Part shown: in pieces, positions 9,381 through 16,892 of the stretch
How the letters are laid out: every line of letters starts with the position of its first letter
Position numbering within the stretch: position 1 is the stretch's first letter
NCBI RefSeq assembly: GCF_002272745.1
Contig: NZ_NPBD01000016.1
Location: 1 to 64,000 of the forward strand
Reading direction: 5' to 3'
Origin: Terribacillus saccharophilus
GTDB lineage: Bacteria; Bacillota; Bacilli; Bacillales; Amphibacillaceae
DNA length: 64,000 nt
Translations under genes and position numbers: made by a program
Notes under the pieces: model-generated
Databases searched by the model: none
The model's input: the letters and a program-made list of their open reading frames with translations, nothing else
What the model was told of the DNA's origin: nothing

Positions 9381-9395
9381 CCTTGCACCCCTTAA

Positions 9396-9418
9396 ATTAT
9401 AACGATTGGTCTAGATAA
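9396..9418 (-). promoter_or_regulatory. lmrA promoter -10 and putative LmrA operator
   Basis: On the minus strand TAGACCAATCGT runs straight into a perfect TATAAT. B. subtilis LmrA boxes are built around TAGACC with an inverted copy; here the left half is intact and the right half is degenerate. The binding role is inferred. Confidence 0.55.
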
Positions 9419-9586
9419 TAATAATTTTTTTTGTTTAACCTGTCAAGAATGTGATCTGCAATTTTTTTATAAAGTTATCGTAAATTATGAAGCACTAGAG
9501 TAAAGGGAAATGTTATAGTACAGATGAATTTTTATAACACCTTTCACACTGCACCATCGATTAATATATGGAAAGGAGCACTAAAT

Positions 9587-10768
9587 ATGACAAATAACCA
9601 AAGAAAATTATCAGCTCTTCTCGAAATATTTCTTATTTCGCTCCGCTTAGGCTGCACTTCCTTCGGCGGACCTATTGCTCACCTCGGATACTTTCAGGAT
9701 GCATATGTGCGCAACAAAAGATGGCTCAGTGAACAGGCATACGCAAATCTAGTTGCATTAAGCCAGTTCCTCCCCGGCCCCGCCAGCAGTCAAGTCGGAA
9801 TCGGTATTGGAATTATAAGAGGCGGTATACTTGGAGGTATTATCTCGTTTATCGGTTTTACTCTGCCTTCTGTCCTTATACTCATCTTATTCGCTCTATT
9901 ACTTGGACAAACAAACCTTGCAGATGCTGGATGGATCCAAGGGTTAAAGCTCGTCGCTGTTGCCGTTGTTGCTCATGCCATACTTGGAATGAGCCAGAAG
10001 CTCACATCAAATCCCATAACGAAGGGAATTGCATTAGCCGCTTTAGCGCTCACGCTTTTATGGTCCCATCAATTGGCGCAGCTACTAGCCATATTACTTG
10101 CAGCCGGTGCTGGATATTTATTGCTGCACCCGAATCAGAACGATAAGGAATCTGGTCATTTAAACATTTCTATCAGTAAGAAGGCCGGTGCAATTTGCCT
10201 GAGTCTGTTTTTGCTTTTATTAGCCGGACTTCCTATGCTGCGCGCGATAACAGATGCTCCGTTGCTTGCGATGGCTGACAGCTTCTATCGTGCAGGTTCA
10301 CTCGTATTCGGGGGCGGTCATGTCGTCCTTCCGCTTTTGGAGCGCGAATTCGTCACAAGCGGCTGGATCAGCCAGCAAGACTTTCTTGCAGGTTACGGAG
10401 CTGCTCAAGCAGTCCCCGGGCCGCTCTTTACATTTGCAGCTTATCTAGGGACCGTGCTTTACGGATGGCAAGGTGGATTACTAGCTACTGCAGCTATTTT
10501 CCTTCCAGCCTTTCTGCTCTTAATCGGAGCTCTGCCATTCTGGACGAGTCTGCAGAAAAACAGCAGCTTCCGTAAGGCCTTTGCCGGGATCAATGCTGCA
10601 GTTGTAGGAATATTGATCAGTGCATTCTTCATCCCCATTTGGTCATCGACGATTCATACAGCCACTGATATTGCACTTGCTGCTATCTTTTACAGCTTGC
10701 TCGCTTTTTGGAAAGTTCCAGCATGGGCTATCGTATTTCTCGGTGCTGCGTGCGGCTTGGTTTTATAA
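9587..10768 (+). CDS. chrA: Chromate transporter, long-chain CHR family
   Basis: A 393-residue membrane protein with two homologous CHR halves, each with about five or six helices. The N-terminal half has GCTSFGGPIAHLGYFQ and LSQFLPGPASSQVGIGIG; the second half repeats the pattern with LVFGGGHVVLPLLEREFV and AAQAVPGPLFTFAAYLG. Family members export chromate using the membrane potential. The frame opens at 9524, but the ATG at 9587 has AAAGGAG at good spacing and begins at the conserved cytosolic N terminus. No chrB regulator is adjacent. It is divergent from lmrA and convergent with an MFS gene. Confidence 0.88.
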   Translation: MTNNQRKLSALLEIFLISLRLGCTSFGGPIAHLGYFQDAYVRNKRWLSEQAYANLVALSQFLPGPASSQVGIGIGIIRGGILGGIISFIGFTLPSVLILILFALLLGQTNLADAGWIQGLKLVAVAVVAHAILGMSQKLTSNPITKGIALAALALTLLWSHQLAQLLAILLAAGAGYLLLHPNQNDKESGHLNISISKKAGAICLSLFLLLLAGLPMLRAITDAPLLAMADSFYRAGSLVFGGGHVVLPLLEREFVTSGWISQQDFLAGYGAAQAVPGPLFTFAAYLGTVLYGWQGGLLATAAIFLPAFLLLIGALPFWTSLQKNSSFRKAFAGINAAVVGILISAFFIPIWSSTIHTATDIALAAIFYSLLAFWKVPAWAIVFLGAACGLVL

Positions 10769-10787
10769 GGTTTAGTAAACGCATATA

Positions 10788-10828
10788 AGAAAAAGCCTGG
10801 TATCCAGAAGGATATTAGGCTTTTTCTC
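10788..10828. terminator. Bidirectional terminator between chrA and MFS gene
   Basis: The stem GAAAAAGCCTGGTATCC / GGATATTAGGCTTTTTC is about 17 bp long with two wobble pairs and loop AGAA. The minus-strand stop codon lies inside it. Confidence 0.87.
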
Positions 10829-12023
10829 GAACTAATGCTCTTTTGCTAATTATGGCTAAAAAGATCGTCAGCGACAGCATGATCAAACAGCCAGTCTGCA
10901 CTGCTGCTGCTACACTCGTCAGCTGATTGATACCAGCCAAACCTGCTGTCATCCCGATAATTAAAATTGCTTCTATCGATTGATACATACTCAGCATACG
11001 ACCCATTTTTTCGACTGGAACATGCTCTTGCATATAAGTTACATATCCAGCATTCGCAAAAGCTAGCGCACCGGATAAGATGAATACACCTGCACTTGCT
11101 GGGAAAAAGCTTTGAGAAAAAGCAAACAGTACATATCCTAAGGCTCCTCCGGCTGCCCCATAAGTAAGCAGCTGTATGGAACGGAAATGGCGACTTACGA
11201 TAGTCAACAGTACTGAACCCGAAATAAAACCGATTCCAGCAATACTTACAAGCAGCCCATAAGCTGGTTCTGATAATCCGATTGCTTCTGCAGAAAAAGC
11301 AACTTCCATGGAATCGATGGCCGCAGTCATGACAGTGATGCAGCTGAACAGCAGTAGCAATACGGTCAGCATGACGAACTTTTTACTGAAAGCTGTAACA
11401 AGACGCCAATCCTCTTTCCAAATGTTCAGCCATCTCCCCTCCTGCCTTTCTTCCAAGATAACTTTTACAGATGGTAAAGCGATACATATACTAACAGCTA
11501 CCAGCAGTAATACTATATTAGCGCCCAGCGCAACCTCAACAGATCCTGTGCCTACTAAAATCCCTGCAGCCGCCGGACCTAATACAAAGCCACTGCCATC
11601 CGCAATAGCACGGTACGAATTGAATTTCTGCCAGTGTCGTTCTCGGATTAACCCAGTTATATACGGTAAACTGGCAGGCTCAAAAATGGCTCCTGCAGCT
11701 GCAACGAAGAAAACCAGCACATAAATTTGCCACAGGGAAGTAGCCATGATCATCCCGGCTATTCCTAAGATCCTTATAACATACAACAGGATCATCAACT
11801 TCCTATTATCCAGTCGATCAATAATACTGCCAGCCCAGCTGTTCATCAGTAATCCAGCTGCTGGCTTGATCATATAAAGGATTGCAACAGCTGCTGCAGC
11901 ACGATCTGCCTGCTCGTATACCTTTAAATTCAAAGCGATCAAATACAGCCATTCCCCACAGGATGCACATGCAATTGCAATCAGCATTCCGATAGCACGC
12001 AAACGGTATTTCTTCATCTTCAT
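10815..12023 (-). CDS. MFS transporter under T-box control
   Basis: A 402-residue, 12-helix permease of the MFS_3/enterobactin-exporter-like group: the motif A region reads GSIIDRLDNRKLMILLYVIR (near residues 65-84), and FEPASLPYITGLIRE is typical of this group. The substrate is not recognisable from the protein alone. It stands alone behind a long T-box leader (12050-12345), so its expression should rise when one specific tRNA is uncharged. That makes transport of an amino acid or a relative likely, import or export unresolved. Its last codons overlap the terminator shared with chrA. Confidence 0.85.
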   Translation of the reverse strand: MKMKKYRLRAIGMLIAIACASCGEWLYLIALNLKVYEQADRAAAAVAILYMIKPAAGLLMNSWAGSIIDRLDNRKLMILLYVIRILGIAGMIMATSLWQIYVLVFFVAAAGAIFEPASLPYITGLIRERHWQKFNSYRAIADGSGFVLGPAAAGILVGTGSVEVALGANIVLLLVAVSICIALPSVKVILEERQEGRWLNIWKEDWRLVTAFSKKFVMLTVLLLLFSCITVMTAAIDSMEVAFSAEAIGLSEPAYGLLVSIAGIGFISGSVLLTIVSRHFRSIQLLTYGAAGGALGYVLFAFSQSFFPASAGVFILSGALAFANAGYVTYMQEHVPVEKMGRMLSMYQSIEAILIIGMTAGLAGINQLTSVAAAVQTGCLIMLSLTIFLAIISKRALVREKA

Positions 12024-12049
12024 TCCCCTCTCTCTGTTTGAAGTGAAGC

Positions 12050-12345
12050 AAATAAAAAAATCCCACCCCCAAGATTGTCATCTTAGGGGCGAGATACCGT
12101 CGCGGTGCCACCCTAGTTTCCCCAGCAGGTCACCCAGCCAGGCTCAAAAAGTACACACATTGCTGCGTAGACCCTTGTGCGCTAACGGGCACTCCCGGCC
12201 TGCCATCATCTTCATCCGGCAAACAGCTCTGCGGTTTGTTCAAGCTTGGCTCCTTCACCCTTTTCACCATCGCAGGGATTCTCTGTAGAAAGAGTTTACA
12301 TGCTCTACTGTTCCACTTCATCGCTTGTAAATTTTTTCTATAATA
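12050..12345 (-). promoter_or_regulatory. T-box leader (tRNA-sensing riboswitch) of the MFS gene
   Basis: Read on the minus strand, the leader shows a stem I with a GATGA kink-turn-type motif and AGTA of the specifier loop, the AGAGA and GGTGAAA distal motifs, a CCGGGAGTGCCCGTTA linker helix, the T-box core AGGGTGGCACCGCG (12100-12115), and a terminator CCCCTAAGAT / ATCTTGGGGG followed by seven T (12053-12096). The T-box bulge TGGC predicts a tRNA with discriminator base G. The specifier region around 12203-12215 contains GAT, ATG and TGG triplets, and I could not settle which is read. Asp or Trp would fit the G discriminator; Met would not. Confidence 0.93.
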
Positions 12346-12386
12346 TCATGTAAAAGGATACTGCACAATACTTCTTGAAATTTTTT
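12344..12386 (-). promoter_or_regulatory. Promoter of the T-box transcript
   Basis: TTGTGC, a 17-nt spacer and TATTAT on the minus strand lie just upstream of the T-box, overlapping the 3' end of the K+ channel gene. Confidence 0.55.
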
Positions 12387-13392
12387 CGTAAGCTTCATCA
12401 CTTGCTATGATATACAGCCGATCTTCGGTCCGAAGGGAAGTCTCCCTTTCTTTGAGATAGTTCATGTCTTGATTGATACAAAGCAAGACTATTCCCTCTT
12501 TTGTCAGCTCTTCTTGTGCATCTTGATATGTTTTCCAAATAGAATCTGGTTGTATTTCATAAATATTCGTTCCATATTGTTTGCTCAACAGCTGACGGAA
12601 CAGATTGGATGTTCCCGGTGCCATTACAGCCTTCGCCATCAGAAGGGAAACAGAATCATTGGATAGAATAAAATCATCAATGGATATATGCTCAAATTTA
12701 GGTATATGTGTTTCATTATTGATTTCTACAACAGTATGTATATTGGTATTTTCTTTCTTGGAAAGCCCTTCGACCGCTGAAGCTATCAAGAGTGTCTTGG
12801 CATCTGCTAGTAGTGTAGATTCCAATTCAGGATCAGAGAATACAGCAACGCGCGCTGCTTCCAGAAGATTCGCATGAATCAAAGTTGCTTCATCTGAAGG
12901 GTCTCCTTGTACAAACGCAACTTGTTCGTGATCGAATGGATGCTCTTTCGTATCATCCACGACGACAATAAAAGCATTCTTTTCACTTGCCAGTACTTCC
13001 TCGATTGATCTTTTCACCTTTTTTGACCAGCCGATATAAATATAATGTCCCTTCTTTTTGATCATCAGTTTCCCCTCCCTTTGCATGCGCTTATACGCTG
13101 AAGCACCGTCAACGATTTTCCCAATCAATACTCCAATTACACCTATTCCGAACAGGAACAAAAAGATCCCCAGCAGTCTTCCAGGTATCGTCTCTGGATA
13201 AAAATCTCCATATCCGACTGTAGTGACAGTCGTCATCGTCCACCAAAACCCATCGAACAATGACGGAAAATTATCTCTCTCGATTAGATGAATACCGACG
13301 GTTCCTACCAGCACAACAAGGACGGATGCTAAAGCTATTGAAAGAAAATTAAACCCTGTAACGCTCTTCCATAAACGAATGAAAAAAAGCAT
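12346..13392 (-). CDS. yugO: Potassium channel with RCK/TrkA-N domain, YugO-like
   Basis: A 348-residue two-helix K+ channel subunit. Transmembrane helices lie near residues 14-37 and 73-95. Between them is the pore helix FWWTMTTVT and the selectivity filter TVGYGD (about residues 57-62). The cytosolic part has a TrkA-N nucleotide-binding domain starting at GHYIYIGWSKKVKRSIEEVL. The layout fits B. subtilis YugO/MthK-type channels that release K+ under ligand control. The GGAGGAGAG site precedes the ATG. It is transcribed in the same direction as the T-box gene, which has its own promoter. Confidence 0.9.
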   Translation of the reverse strand: MLFFIRLWKSVTGFNFLSIALASVLVVLVGTVGIHLIERDNFPSLFDGFWWTMTTVTTVGYGDFYPETIPGRLLGIFLFLFGIGVIGVLIGKIVDGASAYKRMQREGKLMIKKKGHYIYIGWSKKVKRSIEEVLASEKNAFIVVVDDTKEHPFDHEQVAFVQGDPSDEATLIHANLLEAARVAVFSDPELESTLLADAKTLLIASAVEGLSKKENTNIHTVVEINNETHIPKFEHISIDDFILSNDSVSLLMAKAVMAPGTSNLFRQLLSKQYGTNIYEIQPDSIWKTYQDAQEELTKEGIVLLCINQDMNYLKERETSLRTEDRLYIIASDEAYEKISRSIVQYPFT

Positions 13393-13469
13393 GATCTCTC
13401 CTCCTAGACTTCCATTATAACTGGAAAAATAAGAGAAATGATCAGTATCTTAGACATTTCGTAACACAC

Positions 13470-13501
13470 AAAAAAAGCACCTCCAACGGGGAGGTGCTTT
13501 C
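13470..13501 (-). terminator. Terminator of the yjlC-ndh operon
   Basis: The stem AAGCACCTCC / GGAGGTGCTT with loop ccgtt and a T7 run on the minus strand follows the ndh stop codon. Confidence 0.93.
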
Positions 13502-13508
13502 GTTCTGC

Positions 13509-14687
13509 TTAGTAAGCTAAGCTGAATAGTCCTTTTACGTGAGTCAAGTAGCGGATGTTACTTGCTTCTTTCATCATTGTAGCAGGAAGACCTTTCAATG
13601 GTGTTTGGTTAGCACCGATGAATGCTACAGCATCCTTGCGGCCAAGGCTTGCAAGTGTACCGGAGTTGATCGGGCTGAAGTTTTCCATTGTTTTGCCTTC
13701 AAGGAAAGCAAATAGGTTATAACCTACTAGCTCGCCCATCTGCCAAGCGATTTGTGCTGTTGGAGGCCAAGGACGACCGTCTTCACCAAAGTATACAGCA
13801 CTGTCACCGACAACAAATACATCTGGATGGCTCTTAGACTGAAGGAAATTGTTCACAGTCGCACGACCGCGATCTGTTTCCAATCCTGATTCAGCTACCA
13901 TTGGAAGCGCTTGTACGCCACCTGTCCAAACGAATGTATTCGTTTCGATTTTCTGACCATCTTTCAATTCTACGACATTGCCTTCCACGTTCGTTACAGG
14001 CAAGCCAAGCAAGAATTCTACGCCGCGTTTTTCCAAGCTGGATTGCGCACGGTCGATTAGATGCTGTGGAAGCATTGGAAGAACCTTAGGACCAGCTTCA
14101 ACAAGCTGAAGCTTGATTTCTTTTGGATCTACACCGTGAGGCAAGCAGTAAGAAGCAAGCTTGTCCGCGATTTCGCCGACGAGCTCAACACCAGTCAGAC
14201 CGCCGCCACCGATAAGGATTGTCGCGTCTGCAGGGTTTTTAGATGCTGCATATGCTTTAATTTTATCTTGGATTTGGTTGAATACTTTATTTGCATCATC
14301 TGCTGATTTCAATACAAGGCTGTTTTCTTCCAATCCAGGGATACCGAAGTAAGCAGTCTTGCTTCCAAGACCTACTACCAAAGCATCGTAAGAAAGCGTA
14401 TTTCCGCCTGCAAGAACAACTTCTTTCTTGTCGACATTAAAGCCTTCTACTGTTGCTACTTTGAAGTCTACATCCAAACCTTTCAAAAGCTTCTCTACAG
14501 GCATTGCCACTGCTTGCTCAGAAATGCTGCCTGCTGCAAGACGGTGAAGCTCAGTGATGATTTGGTGTGTAGGTGTTTTATTAATAAGTGTTACATTCGC
14601 TTGTGCTTTAGTGTAATACTTACGTACATTTTGAGCGGCTAAGACTCCGCCATAACCGGCGCCTAAAATAACGATATTCTTTGCCAT
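13509..14687 (-). CDS. ndh: Type II NADH dehydrogenase
   Basis: A 392-residue peripheral membrane flavoprotein that passes electrons from NADH to menaquinone without pumping protons. It has two Rossmann motifs, IVILGAGYGGVLAAQ at the N terminus for FAD and ILIGGGGLTGVELVGE near residue 160 for NADH, plus VGDSAVYFG and PPTAQIAWQMGE. The C-terminal amphipathic membrane anchor is the NIRYLTHVKGLFSLAY tail. It is almost collinear with B. subtilis Ndh (YjlD). It is the second gene of a Rex-controlled operon, 29 bp after yjlC, with its own GGAGG site. Confidence 0.95.
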   Translation of the reverse strand: MAKNIVILGAGYGGVLAAQNVRKYYTKAQANVTLINKTPTHQIITELHRLAAGSISEQAVAMPVEKLLKGLDVDFKVATVEGFNVDKKEVVLAGGNTLSYDALVVGLGSKTAYFGIPGLEENSLVLKSADDANKVFNQIQDKIKAYAASKNPADATILIGGGGLTGVELVGEIADKLASYCLPHGVDPKEIKLQLVEAGPKVLPMLPQHLIDRAQSSLEKRGVEFLLGLPVTNVEGNVVELKDGQKIETNTFVWTGGVQALPMVAESGLETDRGRATVNNFLQSKSHPDVFVVGDSAVYFGEDGRPWPPTAQIAWQMGELVGYNLFAFLEGKTMENFSPINSGTLASLGRKDAVAFIGANQTPLKGLPATMMKEASNIRYLTHVKGLFSLAY

Positions 14688-14716
14688 ACTTAATCCTCCG
14701 TCCTTACCTTAAGCTC

Positions 14717-15133
14717 TTATTTTTGTTTTTGTTTTTCTTTTTCGTTCGCAACTTCAAGATAGCTCTGAACAAAACGGAACATCTTCTGTGCTTGTGGATC
14801 CTTCATCAGGCGAAGCAAACCGAACAAACCGATTGTTTCGTTGCTTGCTTCTGCGCGGTCTTTTGCTTCAATCGCAGTTTGAGCTACTGATTTCACTGAA
14901 TCTGTCACTGGGTGAAGTACTTCTGTAATAGCACCTACTGTATCGGATTTCAACACATCATCTGTTGCTACAGCGTGTGCGAAATCGTAAGAAGCAGTCA
15001 AAGCGTTCACAAGTTCATTGATTTTTGGAAGCTGTTCAATCAAAGAAGTCAATGACTCTTGTACTTCAGGTTTTAGCAATTGCGCAGCTAGGTCTTGTTG
15101 GCTCTGGCTAACACTTTCGTTTGTTTCTGACAT
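14717..15133 (-). CDS. yjlC: DUF1641 protein YjlC
   Basis: A 138-residue, mostly helical protein with the DUF1641 core (residues about 60-120, ending in GLFGLLRLMKDPQAQKMFRF) and a Lys/Gln-rich tail. Its biochemical role is unknown, but in B. subtilis it always precedes ndh. The frame extends to 15163; the start at 15133 (MSETNES) is chosen for the AAAGGAGA site eight bases upstream. It sits directly behind the Rex operator. Confidence 0.9.
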   Translation of the reverse strand: MSETNESVSQSQQDLAAQLLKPEVQESLTSLIEQLPKINELVNALTASYDFAHAVATDDVLKSDTVGAITEVLHPVTDSVKSVAQTAIEAKDRAEASNETIGLFGLLRLMKDPQAQKMFRFVQSYLEVANEKEKQKQK

Positions 15134-15179
15134 AACGTATTCTCCTTTGCTATGGTAATGCATTATATTTATACGTAAA

Positions 15180-15210
15180 CATTATACTTTGTTGTGAATT
15201 TGTTCACAAC
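15180..15210 (-). promoter_or_regulatory. Rex operator and promoter of yjlC-ndh
   Basis: TTGTGAATTTGTTCACAA at 15192-15209 is a textbook 18-bp Rex box, an inverted repeat TTGTGAA-N4-TTCACAA. On the minus strand it covers the -35/spacer of a promoter whose -10 TATAAT is at 15181-15186. A further half site (TTGTGAACGT) lies just upstream at about 15214-15223. Rex leaves such sites when NADH rises, so the operon should be induced by a high NADH/NAD ratio. Confidence 0.93.
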
Positions 15211-15403
15211 TGTACGTTCACAAATTGCTCAAAATATCCATCTACAACTTTACTCCTACTTGGAGAACTTGTCAAAAGTTATTTCACACGCGTTAATGAT
15301 TTTTTTCATTTCCTATTATATATTCGAAAAAAAGACATAATAAAAGCCCTTTCACTCTTCTGCTTACGTAGCTTTCCCCTTTTTTTGAAAAATAATAATA
15401 TTA

Positions 15404-16252
15404 TTATGCATTTTTCCCAAAGCTCATGCTTTCGTAGCGACCTCGGATGACACTGTATACTCCGAATAGAATGAATCCAACAGATACGATTGCTAGAAGC
15501 CAGCGTCCAAATGGCTGCTGCGAAACTTCTGCTAGCGCCCCATCCAGCCCTTTGGCTTCATCTGGATCAGACTGGATAGCAGTCAGGACGAAAAAGAACC
15601 CAACTATACCGAACACAATGCCTCTGCTTATCAGACCAATTCGACCTGCATGGCGAGCCGCCCGTTTCTCGTGTTTATTCATTTCTCCTGTCTTGAATCG
15701 ATTCATAAAACTTCCCGACACACCACTGAAAAATTCATAGATACCGTATCCGATAATAATAAGTCCGACAGCTGCAACCAGCCACTGTCCTAAGGGATAT
15801 GTAAGAAGGTTTGCAGTTAGGGATTGCTCGCTCCCCCCGCCACTTCCTTGATTCGTGGCAGCAAAACGCAGTGCATTAAATGCAATGCTGGCATATATGA
15901 TGGTGCTGACACCATAGCCTATGCGAACAATAATTCCTTTTGTCCCGTTTCCTTCCTTGTTCGGATCCTTGATGGCAAGTATTGCATCCCAGCACACATA
16001 TCCTATCAATCCAATTCCAATCAACCATAATAAAACGTTTCCAAATGGTAATCCTGCTAGTCTTTGCAGCATACCACCTGTGTCAGTTGTATCTCCTCCC
16101 ACATGAAGGGCAGCTAAGAGTGCCAGAACACCGATGAGGGCATAGACGATTCCCTGAGACATATACCCGATACGTCCGAATCTCCGAATCCATGGTTTTG
16201 TTTCTTCCTTAGTCTCCCTTGCTTTTCGTTTGGCTCCTTGTTTATCGGCCAT
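15404..16252 (-). CDS. DUF1206 membrane protein with three internal repeats
   Basis: A 282-residue integral membrane protein made of three DUF1206 repeats of two helices each. Repeat starts are recognisable: RFGRIGYMSQGIVYALIG (near residue 24), VRIGYGVSTIIYASIA (near 107) and RIGLISRGIVFGIVGFFF (near 203), and each repeat ends in a PFG/PLG-W segment. The N terminus is highly charged. The function is unknown. The GGAGAGG site precedes the ATG. Single gene, divergent from the Gly/Pro-rich gene. Confidence 0.85.
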   Translation of the reverse strand: MADKQGAKRKARETKEETKPWIRRFGRIGYMSQGIVYALIGVLALLAALHVGGDTTDTGGMLQRLAGLPFGNVLLWLIGIGLIGYVCWDAILAIKDPNKEGNGTKGIIVRIGYGVSTIIYASIAFNALRFAATNQGSGGGSEQSLTANLLTYPLGQWLVAAVGLIIIGYGIYEFFSGVSGSFMNRFKTGEMNKHEKRAARHAGRIGLISRGIVFGIVGFFFVLTAIQSDPDEAKGLDGALAEVSQQPFGRWLLAIVSVGFILFGVYSVIRGRYESMSFGKNA

Positions 16253-16385
16253 AATCGTCTTCCTCTCCTGTTTTAAGAGCTATACCCAAGCCATGTATAA
16301 GAGAAACCAGAAAAATAACATAGGCAAGCTACCCTTGCACAGATGCCTACATACGATGAAGAAGAAGCAAGAAGGGAGAATGATG

Positions 16386-16856
16386 ATGTACAACGAAAAC
16401 GATGAAAAGCAAAACCAACAACGACAAATTCAATTTCCAGGTGGACCTGGTTTTGGCGGTCCCGGTGGACCTGGCTTCGGTGGTCCTAGCTCAGGCGGAC
16501 CTGGCTTCGGGGGCGGCCAAGGCGGCTTTCCAGGCGGACCTCCTCCAGGAAGTGGCGGGCAAGGTGGCGGACAGCAGGGGCAATTCGGACCTCCTGGGCC
16601 TCCTCCATCTCAAATTCCTCAGCTGCAGTCTGTAGGCACAGGTGGTCCTTCTGCCTTTGCTGTAGATCCGGGTGGAATCCGTTTCTGTCTTTTCAGATAC
16701 ACTTACATGCAGCTTGAGAACGGGCAGCGCTTCTGGTACTACCCAGTATTTGTCGGCCGCACTTCCATCGCCGGCTTCCGTTGGCGCCCGCAGCAGTTCC
16801 GCTGGCAGTATTTTGGCATCGACCTCAGACGAGTTGCAGCATTTAGCTGCTTTTAA
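16386..16856 (+). CDS. Gly/Pro-rich protein with conserved aromatic C-terminal domain
   Basis: About 156 residues. Residues 10-75 are a low-complexity tract built from short FGGPGG and PGGPPP-type repeats; the rest is a compact hydrophobic and aromatic domain (GIRFCLFRYTYMQLENGQ, then WYYPVFVGRTSIAGFRW, ending FGIDLRRVAAFSCF). There is no signal peptide and no GXY periodicity long enough for a collagen helix. Three in-frame ATG codons stand in a row at 16380, 16383 and 16386; the last has the best distance from GGGAG. I do not recognise the family; similar Gly-rich spore or envelope proteins occur in Bacillaceae, but that is inference. Confidence 0.72.
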   Translation: MYNENDEKQNQQRQIQFPGGPGFGGPGGPGFGGPSSGGPGFGGGQGGFPGGPPPGSGGQGGGQQGQFGPPGPPPSQIPQLQSVGTGGPSAFAVDPGGIRFCLFRYTYMQLENGQRFWYYPVFVGRTSIAGFRWRPQQFRWQYFGIDLRRVAAFSCF

Positions 16857-16857
16857 C

Positions 16858-16892
16858 AAAAAAACAGGCCTTCTGCGAGAAGGCCTGTTTCC
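16858..16892. terminator. Bidirectional terminator between Gly-rich gene and dctM
   Basis: The stem AAACAGGCCTTCT / AGAAGGCCTGTTT has a GCG loop and A/T runs at both sides. Confidence 0.93.

Noticed and set aside
12043..12321. Short open frames on both strands downstream of the K+ channel gene
   Set aside because: The whole segment is explained by the T-box leader on the minus strand; the frames are translations of structured RNA.
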